From Dillenia suffruticosa (lineage: Eukaryota > Streptophyta > Magnoliopsida > Dilleniales > Dilleniaceae): a stretch of 64,000 nt of DNA. The position numbers and the translations under genes are program-made. The notes below the pieces were generated by a model. That model was not told the origin of the DNA and ran no database searches. It saw only the letters and a list, made by a program, of their open reading frames with translations. Positions 37,001-47,900 of the stretch are shown here, in pieces. The stretch spans positions 1,245,001 through 1,309,000 of the forward strand of contig JAVTVX010000016.1 in assembly GCA_033439265.1 (NCBI GenBank). Reading direction: 5' to 3'. Every line of letters begins with the position of its first letter. Position 1 is the first letter of the stretch.

Positions 37001-40000
37001 TTGGCAGTGAATTATGACTGAACAGGGCAGGGATAATCATCAATGTGAGTGCAGCTTGAACCTGGTGTTAGGTTTTTGCAGATCAACTTCTGCTAGGGTG
37101 AATGAAGGACATCATTTCACCAATGATGTTAATTGTATCATGTCGTTGGGAAAATGGTTTGCAAACACCAGCAAAAGAATCCTTTAGATAGTTTTTGGAA
37201 TCAAATGATCAAAAGAATTAATTTCTGTTAAATTGAAGTCTTCACTCCAATTTATTTTGAAATTCACTTTTTTGCTCCGACGAAAAACGCAAAATATGGA
37301 ACTCAACTTGAATCCAATTGTTTCAAACAACCCCAATACTTCTGAACTTCAATGCTAAATTAGTTATTTAATACTATTTATTGAGCAATAATGTGAAATT
37401 CACAAACTTCACTAGAAGTTATTTATAAATCACCTATTATTTTGACAATTTACACTTTTTGCAAAGTTAGAATTAAATCCACACTTTTAATTAGTTCAAA
37501 ACAACAAAAGTCAGAATTAGAATTGAATTCCACAAGATTTCCTAGAACTCATTTGGTTCCAAGCACAACCTTAACAGCCAATGTTATGGTGCAACAAGTC
37601 TAGATGGATCCAATGGTTGTTAAAACTCTGATGATCACAACCTAGCTACAGGGGAAAGAAAGGTCTAGGAACTAATAGAGAGAAAAGTGAAGATCTGATA
37701 GATATTAGACAAGTCAGGGCAATTGGCAAAAATAAGGGAAGAATCTTGAAAATACAAAAATACCCAGACCAATATTCCACCAATCATTCATCAACCCTCT
37801 CTAACAAAATAATATACAGGCCTATATTTACAGCAAAACAGCCTTAAGCAATAAGAAAACTAACTCAAGCAAAGCCTGAAAAATGAGCTAACAAAATATT
37901 CTCCAAATCCCACTTAAAGACAAATATAGATACATTTATAAATAAGGACATAAAAGACACTCTGCTCTACTAAAATTTTACTCGAATAAAAACATTCTTA
38001 AGTTTGTACTGCATCACTTAGTACTACCTAAAAGTAACTTTAACACAACACGTAGAGCTTACCTTCAATGTGATTAAATTCTTTAATGAACCTTGCTGTA
38101 GGTCTGTCCAGAAACTCTCTTTCAGCCACATTAAACACGAAAACACCATTTAAATCCTGTAAATTCTTCTTCTCTCTCTGCAAATCCAAGGGAAAAAAAT
38201 ATGACAATATATATTAAACAGAGGTGTCCATTCTGCAAAAAAATAATATCTAGTTTCATACCTATTTAATAACCAGCATCAACAGACACCTCAAAAGATG
38301 TCAAAAATAAGGTCACTTTCCCCTTTTCACGCAGGTGAACAATATTAGTCAAAATAATTCCATATTGGCAGCTTATGCATAAAAAAACAACTAGGATAAC
38401 ATCATTTGAGGAAATGTTACAATTTTAACATGGAATGATCCAACATCTATTGGTACAGGTACTTTAACACAATTTTTTTTTTTTACATGTTATTAGCAAC
38501 CAAAACTTCTTTAACACTTTTCTGGATCTAAAAAATTACAATACTTTTGATAATAAGAGAAAATACATTATAAGAAGGAAAGGAACAGGAAAGGAGAGCC
38601 AGTTATCCTCCAACAATGAAATGAGAGACCACATTAATAAAATAAGTTAGAAAGGAGAACCAGATATCCTCCAAGAATGAAATGAGAGACCACATTACTA
38701 AAATAAGTTTAAAAATTGACTCACGAGAGCATTTCAAAGATGTCAAAGACTTAGAAGCACAAATTAAGCATGGTGATTCACATATATGTAGAGTTCTTCT
38801 AAGAGATAAACAACAAGAAAGAAAGTTAATAAAGGTTTAGTATGGAACTCAAAACAAAGCTGCTTATATATGAAATGAAGGTATACTTGACATCGTAATA
38901 AATTTAAAAGTAGATACACATGAGATTATATATTTCTTCAGATAGAGTTAATGGAGCCTCAAATCTCATAGAAAGAGAGAGCAAAATGCAAAAGAAAAAT
39001 AAATTGTTACATCCATGTGAACTTCCTTTTGTCCAACTAGCATTCCATGAGCATCAACTCTGTATGCCAATTGCAAAACCAGTCACATACTTAAGATTTG
39101 TGATCACTTCCACAGTGTTTTCGATCCATGAAAATTTCCTTCTTATTTCTCATTTTTCTGTACCTTCTTATTTCACATTTTAGTGTTGTACAAGCATCAA
39201 CCCTTGCAAGCTGCTGTAGGCAAGCGACAAAAGGAAAATAAGGGTTTGTGTTCGTGCGAATAAGGATTTTGCAGGTATTATTGATGAACGTGTCTAATTC
39301 AAAGACTATAATGCAAAATTTCATGTGGATAGATACAAATCTACTATTATTGATGAACGTGTCTAATTCATTACTTTTTCAATTTTACACAACTCAAAGA
39401 CTATAATGCAAAATTTCATGTGGATAGATACAAATCTACTATTATTGATGAACATGTCTAATTCATCACAAAATATCTAAAGGGGCAGGAAATCATTACA
39501 TGCACCCTAACCCTCTAGTGCGGAACTGATTTGATAATGGAACTAACTGTGTGGCAAGTGGAAAGAAATCAGATAAGGCTGGGAAGCTTTCTATTGAGAT
39601 TCAAAGCAAGAAATAGTTTAAGGATGTCTTTCTGGCATGATATGTGGTGTGGTTCAAGTTCATTAAAGAATCAGTCCCCAACTTGTTTGAGATTGCCTCG
39701 AATAAAGAAGCCATGATGAGTGATTTGGTGACAATCCAGGGGAAAGTAATCATTGGAACGTGACCTTGGTAACGCTGTACATGAATAGGAGTTTGAGAGT
39801 TTCTTCAACTTTTTCAAGCACTTAAGGGGCTGATTTTACATGTCCACTGTTGGAGATTTTGTGTTGTGGAAGGAGGTATCTTCAGGAATTTTTACTGTCA
39901 GCAGTTCCCACAGCGGCATCCCAAAAGAAAGATTGTCCAAGAGGACAGTTAGCTTTGTTCAGAAAGTGGTTTGGATGTCCTCTGCCCCTCCGAGAACAGC

Positions 40001-41764
40001 ACTCTTTGCTTGGAAACTGATTGGGAGTGGATTTTGACTCAAGACAACTGTCAAAGAAAAGATTAGTCATCGGTAACAAGGAGCTTGAGTCTGTTGACCC
40101 TTTTCTCCTTCACTGTCCATGAACTTGGGAGGATGTGGGAGCAGGTTTTTTCTTCACTTCATACAAATAGGACTCTCAAGTCGGTTCATAATCAGTTCTG
40201 GGCTTGAGTTGTTTGAGGGTATGTACAGCAACAAGGGAAGCCTATAAGTTGCTTCCCCTAGTCATTTTTGGTGGGAGATAAGGGAATGAAATAGGAGGAC
40301 TGTTAGGGTAATGAGAACCACAAGGGGATTATGTACAGCTATTTGAAAAAACCGCTTTTGTGATTTTCCTGGAAGTCCTTAATTCTGCTGTTGATGTCAC
40401 AAATTTTGAACTTTGTGTAGAACTTTTTTTTTTCGTGCACCCAAAACTTTCCCTAAGGACATAATTAAAACAAGAAAAGATCTTAGCATGCAACGGAGAT
40501 TGCTTCTTACCGTATTGAAGAAACATATTGCGACTTCATCATAAGAACTATTGATAATTTGGGTCTTTAATGACTCAGAAATACAACTGACAGCAACATG
40601 GAAGTAAGTCTCCTGATTTTGATCTTCCTGTGTATGTTGACAAAAGGAAAAGTAAACCACATAAGCTTGCCAGTATTAAACTAAACTATTGGCAACCATG
40701 TCTTTTAGACAAGTGACAAAACTTAGAATTCTCATTCATTTTTTGTAACTTTGTAATGTCATTATGACTATGTCATGTCATTTCCCCTTGTGCATGTGTG
40801 TGATACATAGCTCAGAATAAACGAATTGATTAACCGGAATTGAACACACTGAATTGAATCAAATTCACTTGGTGGAGTTCATTTAACTTAGGGCTGCCCC
40901 CACAAACTCTAAATCTAAGCGTGGAACCATTGTGAAGCTCATTTCGAATTCTAATTTTTTTTACCTGGAGCCCCAAGAAATGTGGAGTTTTATCAACTCC
41001 ACAAAAAATACGGACATCCAAATCAGCTAAAAAAAGATAGAAATTGCAAATGTATTCAACAAGAGTTTGTGGGTCCACCTAAAATTACTTTCCTTGCCTT
41101 CTTGAAACCTAAAGAGTAAAGGGTAATCCATTAAATAACAATATTTAGAAATAAATTCTACAGTTGACTTTGTTGTTTCAGGCATAGGAATTCAATTAAA
41201 TTCCACATTTCAATTTTTGGTTCCAAAGATAAGATTTCATTTGCAAATGAACTCCGCAATAATGAAATGAATTTGTTTTTCATTTGGTTCCAAGCACAGA
41301 GTAATAGATTTGCAGATTGACATTTTGAGGCAGTTTAGTGTTTACAGCTCCATTAAAATCAAACACCACCATTCCCCAAACCCCAACCTTATCTTACTAT
41401 CTTACTCCACACCCTCTAAGGATTGCAGAATTATCTTTAACAATTTAAAAACCTCTCAAAATCCATGTTTGCCTGAAAACAAAAGATAGGAGAAGCAACT
41501 CACATTTTGTGGGCGAGCAGAGGTGAACATCTTGGGAGAAGCATCCACCAAATAGACAAGCAGTTCCTTGTTTGTCTCTCTCTCCTGAGACCCTCAAAAC
41601 CAAAAGCAACAAAAAAGGAGTTGAAACATTTGAATAAGCAACTCCTAAACCCTAAAAATGGGAGAATCAGAGAGATGAAAATGAAACCAAACCTGATAGA
41701 GCTGATTTTCAGGGTCATCTTCGTCGTCGCGAAAAATGTCATCTGGGTCCAATTCCATTGCCAT
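16015..41764 (-). CDS. KU70: ATP-dependent DNA helicase 2 subunit KU70 (Ku70)
   Basis: Ku70 pairs with Ku80 in a ring that binds broken DNA ends, starts non-homologous end joining and protects telomeres. Nineteen exons were placed: 41693-41764, 41504-41584, 40511-40627, 38063-38177, 36052-36157, 35477-35594, 35284-35367, 35113-35171, 33772-33905, 33636-33679, 32465-32541, 31576-31723, 30068-30129, 29013-29073, 17539-17631, 17335-17455, 17133-17235, 16822-17002, 16015-16128. Phases join without a stop to 629 residues; Arabidopsis Ku70 is about 620. The vWA-type domain (about 30-250) holds ELLVYLVDASPKMF. The Ku core has STGHLRLLGFKPLSCLKDYH and FAVAFYG. A C-terminal SAP domain (593-629) has LKDLTVVELKYYL and GKKEVLISKIL. 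Start: ATG at 41764 (MAMELD) or 41758 (MELD, the usual form). Intron 15 appears to use a GC donor (17538-17537); the GT donor at 17529 would add three residues. Splicing across the 11.4 kb intron 14 is inferred. Confidence 0.93.
19240..19527 (+). repeat. 5' LTR of the copia element
   Basis: It starts TGTTATAAATGATATG and ends near CATACTA. A TATA box (CTATAAATAGG) lies at about 19409-19419. The primer-binding region follows at once with TTATCAGCACGAG (19530-19542), a string seen after the 5' LTR in many plant copia elements. Confidence 0.88.
20179..20994 (+). pseudogene. copia gag, broken
   Basis: It begins with ATG at 20179 and an N-terminal MANLTKLEFMALDISDKNY-like start typical of copia gag. 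A stop at about 20515 and another near 20648 break it. Between about 20655 and 20745 there is a CCGTGG hexamer expansion coding Gly-Arg repeats, then a CCHC zinc knuckle, CYRCGVIGHRSRTC (about 20840-20880). It normally packages element RNA; this copy is dead. Confidence 0.85.
21150..24593 (+). pseudogene. copia pol (protease, integrase, RT, RNase H), broken
   Basis: A protease remnant near 21190 reads LFDSVTTHTIL. The GAG-pre-integrase motif (HDRLGHPG with its CVAC cysteines) is near 21620-21750. The integrase core spans about 21800-22250. The reverse transcriptase has VYVDDLNIIGT near 23590-23625, and RNase H has ISWRSMKQ near 24185, with DLFTKALP near 24510. Many stops (for example 21964, 22541, 23034, 23418, 24270) prevent a polyprotein. 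A C-to-stop decay pattern is consistent with age. Confidence 0.88.
24748..25031 (+). repeat. 3' LTR of the copia element
   Basis: It is preceded by a polypurine tract (AAGGGGGAA, 24739-24747) and starts TGTTATAAATGATATAC. It carries the same CTATAAATAGG box as the 5' LTR. It ends at ATAATA just before the target duplication gatgg. Confidence 0.88.
26594..27870. repeat. Inverted tandem subrepeats inside the Mutator-like element
   Basis: Five plus-orientation copies of a TTCATCTTCAACCTCC motif on the left face three inverted copies on the right. Each copy is followed or preceded by CACACCC and an A- or T-run. (CT)n and (GA)n tracts fill the gaps (for example 27441-27471). The strand could fold into a large imperfect hairpin. 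The open frames at 26532-26900 and 26975-27422 are translations of these repeats and not genes. Confidence 0.75.
28298..28857 (+). repeat. Direct duplication in KU70 intron 14
   Basis: Copy 1 (28298-28435) and copy 2 (28721-28857) are about 90% alike by eye. Each includes ACACAATCACA, CTTCCCTA, TTCAAAGTTCAAATATAAT and AACCCATTTGTGATGCAT. The spacer has a short tandem repeat (AAAGTCAATCCTA / ATCAATCCC) at 28653-28700. Origin unknown; it may be two ends of an LTR-like or other element, but no TG...CA borders were found. Confidence 0.7.
29633..30043. repeat. Possible 411-base insertion next to KU70 exon 13
   Basis: An 8-base direct repeat, caccaaat, flanks the segment (29625-29632 and 30044-30051). 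Inside are a GC-richer block, a TATAAAAGG box at about 29912-29920 and a TTGTAAAAC string. This layout is reminiscent of a solo LTR, but TG...CA ends are not evident. The right border is only about 17 bases from the exon 13 splice donor of KU70. The nature of the element is unknown. Confidence 0.35.
29838..29875. repeat. 38-base near-perfect palindrome
   Basis: Two 19-base arms (outer GGCCCTCCAAC, centre CCAGAATTCTGG) pair without a loop, with one G-T position (29849/29864). Smaller inverted repeats with the same words (CCAAC...GTTGG, GCTAG) lie just to its left. In RNA it would form a tight hairpin inside KU70 intron 13. Confidence 0.85.
30130..32464. other. KU70 introns 11 and 12
   Basis: Intron 12 (30130-31575) and intron 11 (31724-32464) hold no second gene. 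An AT microsatellite-like run of ATAATATATAACATATAAC type lies at 31265-31355 and ends in a GA run. T- and G-runs lie at 32308-32362. Confidence 0.5.
33543..33576 (-). repeat. Fragment copy of KU70 exon 10 in the adjacent intron
   Basis: The plus-strand string GATTGGTTACAGAATCAAGC and the bases after it repeat exon 10 (33648-33679) almost exactly over about 34 bases, with two differences near the right end. The copy sits about 70 bases past the exon in the direction of transcription. It lacks a downstream donor, so it is probably not used as an exon. Confidence 0.8.
33906..35112. other. KU70 intron 8
   Basis: No gene, known repeat or alternative exon was recognised. The open frames on either strand have no family resemblance. 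Confidence 0.45.
35789..35968 (+). repeat. Two-copy tandem repeat, about 90 bases per unit (KU70 intron 5)
   Basis: Units 35789-35879 and 35880-35968 share ATATAAGGAGAAAA, TTGTAGTTGTGTGAGCA and GTTTTCTAACAAAAAAA with few differences. It is a local duplication. Confidence 0.85.
37187..37570. mobile_element. Tourist-like MITE (PIF/Harbinger) in KU70 intron 4
   Basis: The ends are GATAGTTTTTGGAATCAAATG and, inverted, GGTTGTGCTTGGAACCAAATG. TTA triplets flank both sides (37184-37186, 37571-37573), the PIF/Harbinger target duplication. At 384 bases with no coding frame it matches the Tourist class. A related right-end string (CATTTGGTTCCAAGCACA) occurs at 41281-41298 without a matching left end. 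Confidence 0.65.
38588..38709 (+). repeat. Two-copy tandem repeat, about 61 bases per unit (KU70 intron 3)
   Basis: Units 38588-38649 and 38650-38709 share AAAGGAGA.CCAG, ATCCTCCAA.AATGAAATG and GAGAGACCACATTA, with a handful of differences. Confidence 0.85.
39276..39467 (+). repeat. Tandem repeat of about 90 bases (KU70 intron 3)
   Basis: The string ATTATTGATGAAC.TGTCTAATTCA appears three times (near 39277, 39347 and 39441). The string CTCAAAGACTATAATGC with its following bases appears twice. It lies just left of the LINE fragment. Confidence 0.85.
39530..40330 (+). pseudogene. LINE (non-LTR retrotransposon) 3' fragment with zf-RVT region
   Basis: Plus-strand frames read SFWHDMWCG, SSGIFTVSS and SAPPRTALFAWKLI. 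These are hallmarks of the zinc-binding region that follows reverse transcriptase in plant L1-type LINEs. Stops and frameshifts interrupt it (for example at 39714 and 40035). It is antisense to KU70, inside intron 3. The reverse transcriptase itself is absent, as in a 5'-truncated LINE copy. Confidence 0.75.
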
Positions 41765-42880
41765 TTTTGATTATCTCGAAATCACCCAATCCAAGCTCTG
41801 CTCTTTCCTCTTTTGAAAATGGGAGGGCTTTTTCTATGCCTCTATTCTTTTCTCTTCTCTTCTCTTCTCTTCTCTGACACGCTTTTCATCAACCGTGATT
41901 GCCCGCCTAGATGGCACTGGTGTCCAAATAGTCTTACAGCACGGTTGACTTTTTTTGGAAAAAAAAATTGCCAGCGTGGCCCAAATTTATCATTGTTTCG
42001 GTTGGATCGAATATTTTGAGATATAATTAGTTTTATATTTCATTTTTATAATCTATTCATTAATAATTAATAATCAATTTTACCATATCAAAATTGATTG
42101 CTATTGATTATTGAAATAATTAAAAAAAATAAAATTATTATTAACTCAATATATAGAATTAAATCGATTTGTATTGATATAATAATAAATTTCCACATTG
42201 AAGATCACTCAACAGATTCTCTATCACAGGTTCCCCATTCAATCCAAAATGACGACCTACTGTGGAGTCATTTTTGTTTCAACAGAATGATATCATCCGT
42301 GAAAATGACTGACTGACATTTATGCCTCGTTGTGATCTCTCTCTCTCTCTCTCTCTCTCTAACCACCGTGCCATCGAAATAAAAGAATGAAAATAACACT
42401 TCTAAGATGACATCCAAAATAGGAGGATAGATGTCCAATCCCATGGACCTGCCTCCAACGACACTCTCGATATACACCCAGACACCTCAATCATCCATTC
42501 ACAGCACCAGACAAAACCAACCCAACAGGAGGCTACTTAGCCTCCAGTCACTCAACCTCCGGTAGGTCAACCTCCAAGACTCAACCTCCGGTTGACCCGA
42601 TTCCACCCCTACTCGGGCCTCTCCTGACCAGGTCCATCATTCTCAAATAGAGAAATTAGCATCCCGGATATAAGGAATGAGCAAACATCCAGAAGATATC
42701 AGTCATGTTCTATGACAAGAAGCCCCACCACCTTCTAGGAATTCGGTGCATTCATGCTCAACTAAACTCCAACCCCATGCACGTCCAGGGCTTTTAGTGA
42801 CATCTCAATGAGAGTCAAAGAATTTGAAAAAGGAAGTTAAAGTACTTGCAGCCACAGAGTTGCAAAGCCCCAACATAAGG
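41765..42880. other. KU70 leader and promoter side, then intergenic
   Basis: The leader of KU70 should start just right of 41764. A (TTCTC)n run at 41848-41875 and a CT microsatellite at 42339-42360 are present. The Pro-rich region around 42480-42650 (repeats of CAACCTCCGG) probably belongs to the gypsy debris that follows. No other gene is seen. Confidence 0.45.
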
Positions 42881-43310
42881 CGGAATGACCTCAATCGTTA
42901 CTTCTTTAATTCATCATCGTTCGATTTCAAGATTATCATTGAATCGATGCTCCCACAATGTTTTTCTTCCCCAAATGGAGATATATGATGGTGCTACCGA
43001 TCTCTAAGACCATACAGCCCATTTCATCATGGTCATGATCTCCAAAGACATATTAGATACTATCATGTGTAAACAATTCTCCACAATCTTGAAGGGAAAT
43101 GCGTTAACATGATTCAACTAGCTCACACCATCTGGCTTAAAACTTCTACCAACTTCGACAATAGTTTCAGACCTAGTTTGTGATCAACCGAGAGGTTAAG
43201 AGGAAATCTATTTCCCTCCTGTCCCTTTGACAAAAAGACAATGGATTTTTAAGAGACTTTCTCAATAAATTCAAGATTGAGATAATGAAGATTTCGGATT
43301 TAGATCACTT
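42880..43310 (+). pseudogene. Ty3/gypsy gag fragment
   Basis: The plus frame from about 42974 reads MEIYDGATDL, a stop, then DHTAHFIMVM and TILKGNALT. It matches the retrotransposon gag domain pattern (YDG..DP..H, then LKG.A..WF). At least four stops occur in about 110 codons. No pol follows to the right. A short, old relic. Confidence 0.7.
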
Positions 43311-45225
43311 TATAATACTCGTAGCACTGCTCACAAGACACATTTCAAAATAACACAAGACTATAATGATACCATTATCAAAATTCAGCACACTAAATAT
43401 TTAAATCCAAAACAAGTAAAATACACATAACTATTTAACATTTCAAAATAAAACTTTCAAAATATAAATTTCAACATTAGAAAAACACATAAGTAAAATA
43501 TATTATATAAAAAGTTTCAACTTTAAAATATCGTCTAATAGTCCGTCTACATATCTTAAAAATCCACATTTAAGAAAGACCAATACCAATAGTTGGTCCG
43601 GGATGACTCTCTCCTCGTTTGGATCTAGTAAGTGGTGAACTGAGTATTGACTTTACACTTCCTTTGTAAATAATTAAAATAAGGGAGTGAATATAATATA
43701 GTCGATGAATTGAGTGTAATAACGTAGTTCTGTAAGTAAGTAAGTAGTGATAATGAGAATATTAAATAGTACTTTCAAAATTATATTTTGATTCAACAAA
43801 ACATTGTGAAATAATTTTTGCATTTCCCAAACCATGTCATAGTTTTCATATAAACATTTTCTATTCACATTCTTAAAATCAAAGGATTGCTTCAAAATCT
43901 CTCTACCAATGGTCTAATCTGGATCAATGGTGGAACTGTCAGGAAGTTTTCAATTATCATTAGTCACAAACATCAACTGCAACCTTAGCATTAGCTCGTG
44001 ACCTATTAGGTAGTGCAATCAAATAGCCCGACGGGGACATGGGGGTATCTCTTTGCCGCATCTATCCCCTCGAGTCATACAAACTCTCTTCGCTACCCTC
44101 TCGAATAGGTTCATGGAAGTTTATTAGTCATGACATTCACATAAGTACTCACACTCCAAGCATACACCAATTAAAAAACATCATATCACATGCCATGAAA
44201 AATAAACAAATTTCTCAATTCATGATCTAGCAACAATATTGATAGGAAAATTCAACATGACATAGGATATATTAGTAAGTACATAAATCTCATGGTTTAA
44301 ATCAAAACATTTTTAGGGACACTTCACATTCATAAATCATTATGTAAAATCAAATTAAGAAAATTATTTTAGAAAACCAAGAGAAAACTTTTTTCCATTC
44401 ACAAACACAATAATCTATCCACTCAGTTTTTAGGGAGAGTAGTCACTCACAGATTCTCTACAGTAAACGTTCTGTCTCGACCAACTTTGTCCAATTCCTA
44501 AGAGATATTATCAAATAATTAAAATTATCAATATCCCTTGATCGAAGTCAACCCTAAAATCCTAATATTCAAAATTTATTTTTCTCTCACTTAATATAAC
44601 TTTAGATCTTCCAAATCCAAATAGATAAATTAGAAATCAGATTAAAAATTTGGAGTAGGAAGATCATAATACCTAAATTTTGTCTCCAAAGAATCCTTTC
44701 GATTTGGTTACCAAACCATTGATTTTTCCTTTTTATGACAACTCTAAATTTTCAAACTCCTAAATCAAGACTATATTGTAACTTTGGGAAGTTGGATGAC
44801 TAGTTTGGAATATTTGATTTTGAGTTTTTTTTTTTTGTGATAAGTCGATTGGATTTGGTTTTAGGATAAAAGAGAAAAAAGATGAGAATAGTTTAGGGAG
44901 TGAAGAGATATTCTTAAGTGTCGTGAGTTCTAGACTTTCTTTTCTACTTTTATCTTTAAATCCATTTCCAACATTTGCTTAGTAGTCTTTATACACTTCT
45001 AAATTACACAAATACCCAACATATTTTTTTGGGTTATTGGGAATGTTAACCCTATGGATTTAAACACCTGAAAAAAATTGTTTTGCTGAGAAAATGTGTC
45101 TGATGATGACCAATGTAAATGAGAATAAAAATATAATTTATGGAGAATAAATTAAAAATAATAAAAATTTAGAATATTCAAAATATGAGATATAATATAA
45201 ATCGGGTATTATATATTTAAAGTGT
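43311..45225. other. AT-rich intergenic DNA
   Basis: No gene was recognised. A moderately GC-rich patch at about 43990-44110 may be part of an old LTR, but no partner copy was found. Confidence 0.4.
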
Positions 45226-45300
45226 TTAAGTGGTATGACGGTTAAAACCTTTTTGGAGGTCTTGTAATGCAAGTTTTGGGTTCAAATCTCTATGCCCACC
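45226..45300 (+). repeat. tRNA-like (SINE-like) promoter remnant, weak
   Basis: The string TTAAGTGGTATGACGGTTAA resembles an A box. GGGTTCAAATCTC about 45 bases later resembles a B box, the spacing of tRNA-derived SINEs. The sequence does not fold as a tRNA, and no tail or target duplication was found. Confidence 0.25.
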
Positions 45301-46554
45301 GAGAAACAAAATTGGAAGAAAGTCTCACAATTGGTGTACCGAGAATATTATCTTTTTTTTTTTTTTTTCTGTACTATGTCTTGGATACCGTCCGTTATCC
45401 GGGATTTCTTTCTAACTAATCTGGACCGACCGCTGCAATGGCTCATTTCGGAGGGTCGATCTCTCAACGGGGAACGTTCCATACATATAAGGGCCCGATA
45501 TTTTTACGGAAGTTGAATCTTGGTCATGCTTAAGGGTACTCAACTCCACATTGAGTTAAACCAATTCACATTGATATACCGAGAATATTATTGAGAGATA
45601 GCAACAGGAGCAAGAATAGAGTAGTGTATCGGACAGGTAAATGAAAACTGAGAGCAATTGCAAGTGTTTTAGCCAAGAGATAAATCTAATTGCTAGTGTC
45701 GAGAGGTGCAAGTGTGAGCAACACTAAGAAAAATAAGAGGTACATGTACTGAGAGGTAACAGTTATCTAGAGATGGCCACCATTGAAGAATCAGAATTAA
45801 AATGGACGGTCCATCCAATATTAAAACTCTACCAAATAACTCAATTTCTCACCGAATAGTCCAATTTTTATTGAATATAGAATACTATAATAACCGAATA
45901 CTTAAAAATTAAACGTCTATCAATTGAGAATCTAAAATAATTACTCTGCAATTAAAAAGACAAAATCTGTATTTAAATTTAAATTAATTATTTTCTCATA
46001 TCTTACAAAATATTAAAATCTCAAACGGTCTCTTAAAGTCAATGCCACAATCGGACTTTTCTAAATTACAAAGACAATCTATTGTGTAGTCATTTTTAGG
46101 TTCAACCGCTATTAAAATTTTTTAATAAAGATTTCGAGTTGAAATATGAAAAATAGATACTAAAAGAGTACATATCTAAATTGTATCCTACAACCGATCA
46201 AATTAAATTAGTTAAATTTTTATATATCAATAATAAAATAAAAACAAATAATAAGATCTAACAAAAAATCATGTAAGTAGACCACTTATACCTTTTTCTT
46301 TGGGCCGGCCGAGGGGACTTGGAATTAAAATTTGCAAACACCACATTGGACAAAAATGCTCAAAATTAAGCATACAAATTAAACAAATCCAAAAAATTGA
46401 GATTAAACTCAACTAAAATTAATACACAAAATTTAATAAATAAAAATAAGTATCGAAAAAATTTATCCTTAATAAATTTGATAATTAGATTAAATTAAAA
46501 TAATAAATTAATTATCGAATATTAAAATAAATTAAAAAAAAAAAATTTGGCACA
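45301..46554. other. Intergenic, no gene seen
   Basis: It is mostly AT-rich with stops in all frames. A denser GC patch at 45375-45520 has no recognisable protein. Confidence 0.4.
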
Positions 46555-46825
46555 GAAGCAGCGATACATTGCATATCGTAATCCACTTTGGCTCCGTGCC
46601 ACGAATCTGATCCTGGGGCATAAACAGAGGCCCATACTGTGTACTGTTTCCAAATACAACTTTGACTTTCCAAGAGCACGTTAAGTCACGATCAAACCGT
46701 AGCCGTACGAAAACGACGCGCCAATTCAGGAAGGATCTCGTTGAGGCGAAAGAGGCGTCCGGACTCCGGAGCCTACTGGATGTCGCGTGCGAGTCCCACT
46801 GTAGCAGCGCGTGACAAAGTATATT
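46555..46825. other. GC-rich island of unknown nature
   Basis: About 270 bases with many CpG sites (for example AAACGACGCGCC, GGCGTCCGGACTCCGG, TGTCGCGTGCGAG) stand out sharply from AT-rich flanks. A 98-codon minus frame (46532-46828) covers it, but its protein is unfamiliar. It may be a gene-derived or promoter fragment. There is no evidence of expression signals. Confidence 0.35.
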
Positions 46826-47642
46826 CAAATTTGAATAATATATAGATAATATTATTTAAATAAATATATTATATTTGTGAAAGAAGGTTCACGTGGACCG
46901 AACAGATAGTGTACAGTAATTGTCGCCATATGATTTTTATTATTGATTTTTAAATAATTAAAAAATATTTGATAACTAATTTGTAATTTTAGTTAATAAT
47001 TCAAAAAATATAAAAAATAAAAATGATATTTGATAATCAGTTTATAACTGATAGAATCACAATTAATAATCTAAAAATTATAAAATACTAATAATTTTTA
47101 ATTCTTCAAAAGCCGTTTATTTTTAGTATTTTATTTATTTTATATTATTTTTATTTTAAAAAAAATAAAGGACCCATTATATATATTTTAATAAAAATAA
47201 AAATAAAATAAAAATTTTATAAGATAAAATTTATATCTAGTTCGATCAAATGAATAAAAAATTAGTCTAAAAGCTTAATTAGAGTAAACAAATAAAAAAA
47301 ATTAATAAAAATTTGTAATTGAGGTTCAAATTAAAATTTTCTTATCAACAGATATATTTATAATAACTTTCTTTTGATATCTTGTATAATAAAATCAATT
47401 TTTATTTGTATTTTTTTAAAAAATAAAATAAATTAAAAATCGTCTTTTATAGAATTGTCGCACCATTAATTCACATTATAGGATACAAACAAATTACACG
47501 AAAATATACAAAAGCAAACCATCCAAAAAGGCAAGAAAATACAAAGGTGATGCTACCCACGTACCTTTTCCATCCTAATATAAATAAAGAAGTAGATAAT
47601 GCTAATCTCATAATCTCTCTAGGAGAAAGGCACCTAGCCCAG

Positions 47643-47647
<5 letters not shown>
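46826..47647. other. AT-rich upstream region of the microprotein gene
   Basis: Long A/T runs and no coding frame. The promoter of the gene at 47697 should lie in the right part. Confidence 0.45.

Positions 47648-47690
<43 letters not shown>
47648..47690. repeat. (CT)n microsatellite in the leader of the microprotein gene
   Basis: About 21 CT units end six bases before the start codon at 47697. CT-rich leaders are common in plant genes, and length variation here could affect expression. Confidence 0.95.
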
Positions 47691-47694
<4 letters not shown>

Positions 47695-47696
47695 AG

Positions 47697-47900
47697 ATGT
47701 TGAATTTGTTCTTTGCAGTGGCTTTCTCTGCAGCTCCTTTGACACTATACATCCCACCCATAAGAAGCTTGAATCTGTTCGTGGAAACCATGGAGGATAT
47801 TCTGAGAGACACAAGTTCATACACTGGTAGAGTCTACCCACGCGTTAGGCACGCATGTTCTAGGCTCCTAGTTTGTATGCTTGGTAACAATATGAGGTAG
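47697..47900 (+). CDS. Conserved plant microprotein, 67 residues, function unknown
   Basis: The frame starts MLNLFFAVAFSAAPLTLYIP. It has a hydrophobic N-terminal helix (residues 2-21), then PIRSLNLFVETMEDILRD and a Tyr/Arg-rich tail, and ends in CMLGNNMR with TAG at 47898. I recall closely similar short uncharacterised proteins (SLNLFVETMEDL motif) in many angiosperms, but could not search. The N-terminal helix may be a membrane anchor. The chosen ATG follows a CT leader; the longer frame from 47547 only translates the leader and microsatellite. Intronless as seen. Confidence 0.75.
   Translation: MLNLFFAVAFSAAPLTLYIPPIRSLNLFVETMEDILRDTSSYTGRVYPRVRHACSRLLVCMLGNNMR

Noticed and set aside
46532..46828. 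98-codon minus-strand protein gene in the GC island
   Set aside because: No recognisable domain, no leader or splice signals. It is listed only as a composition island.
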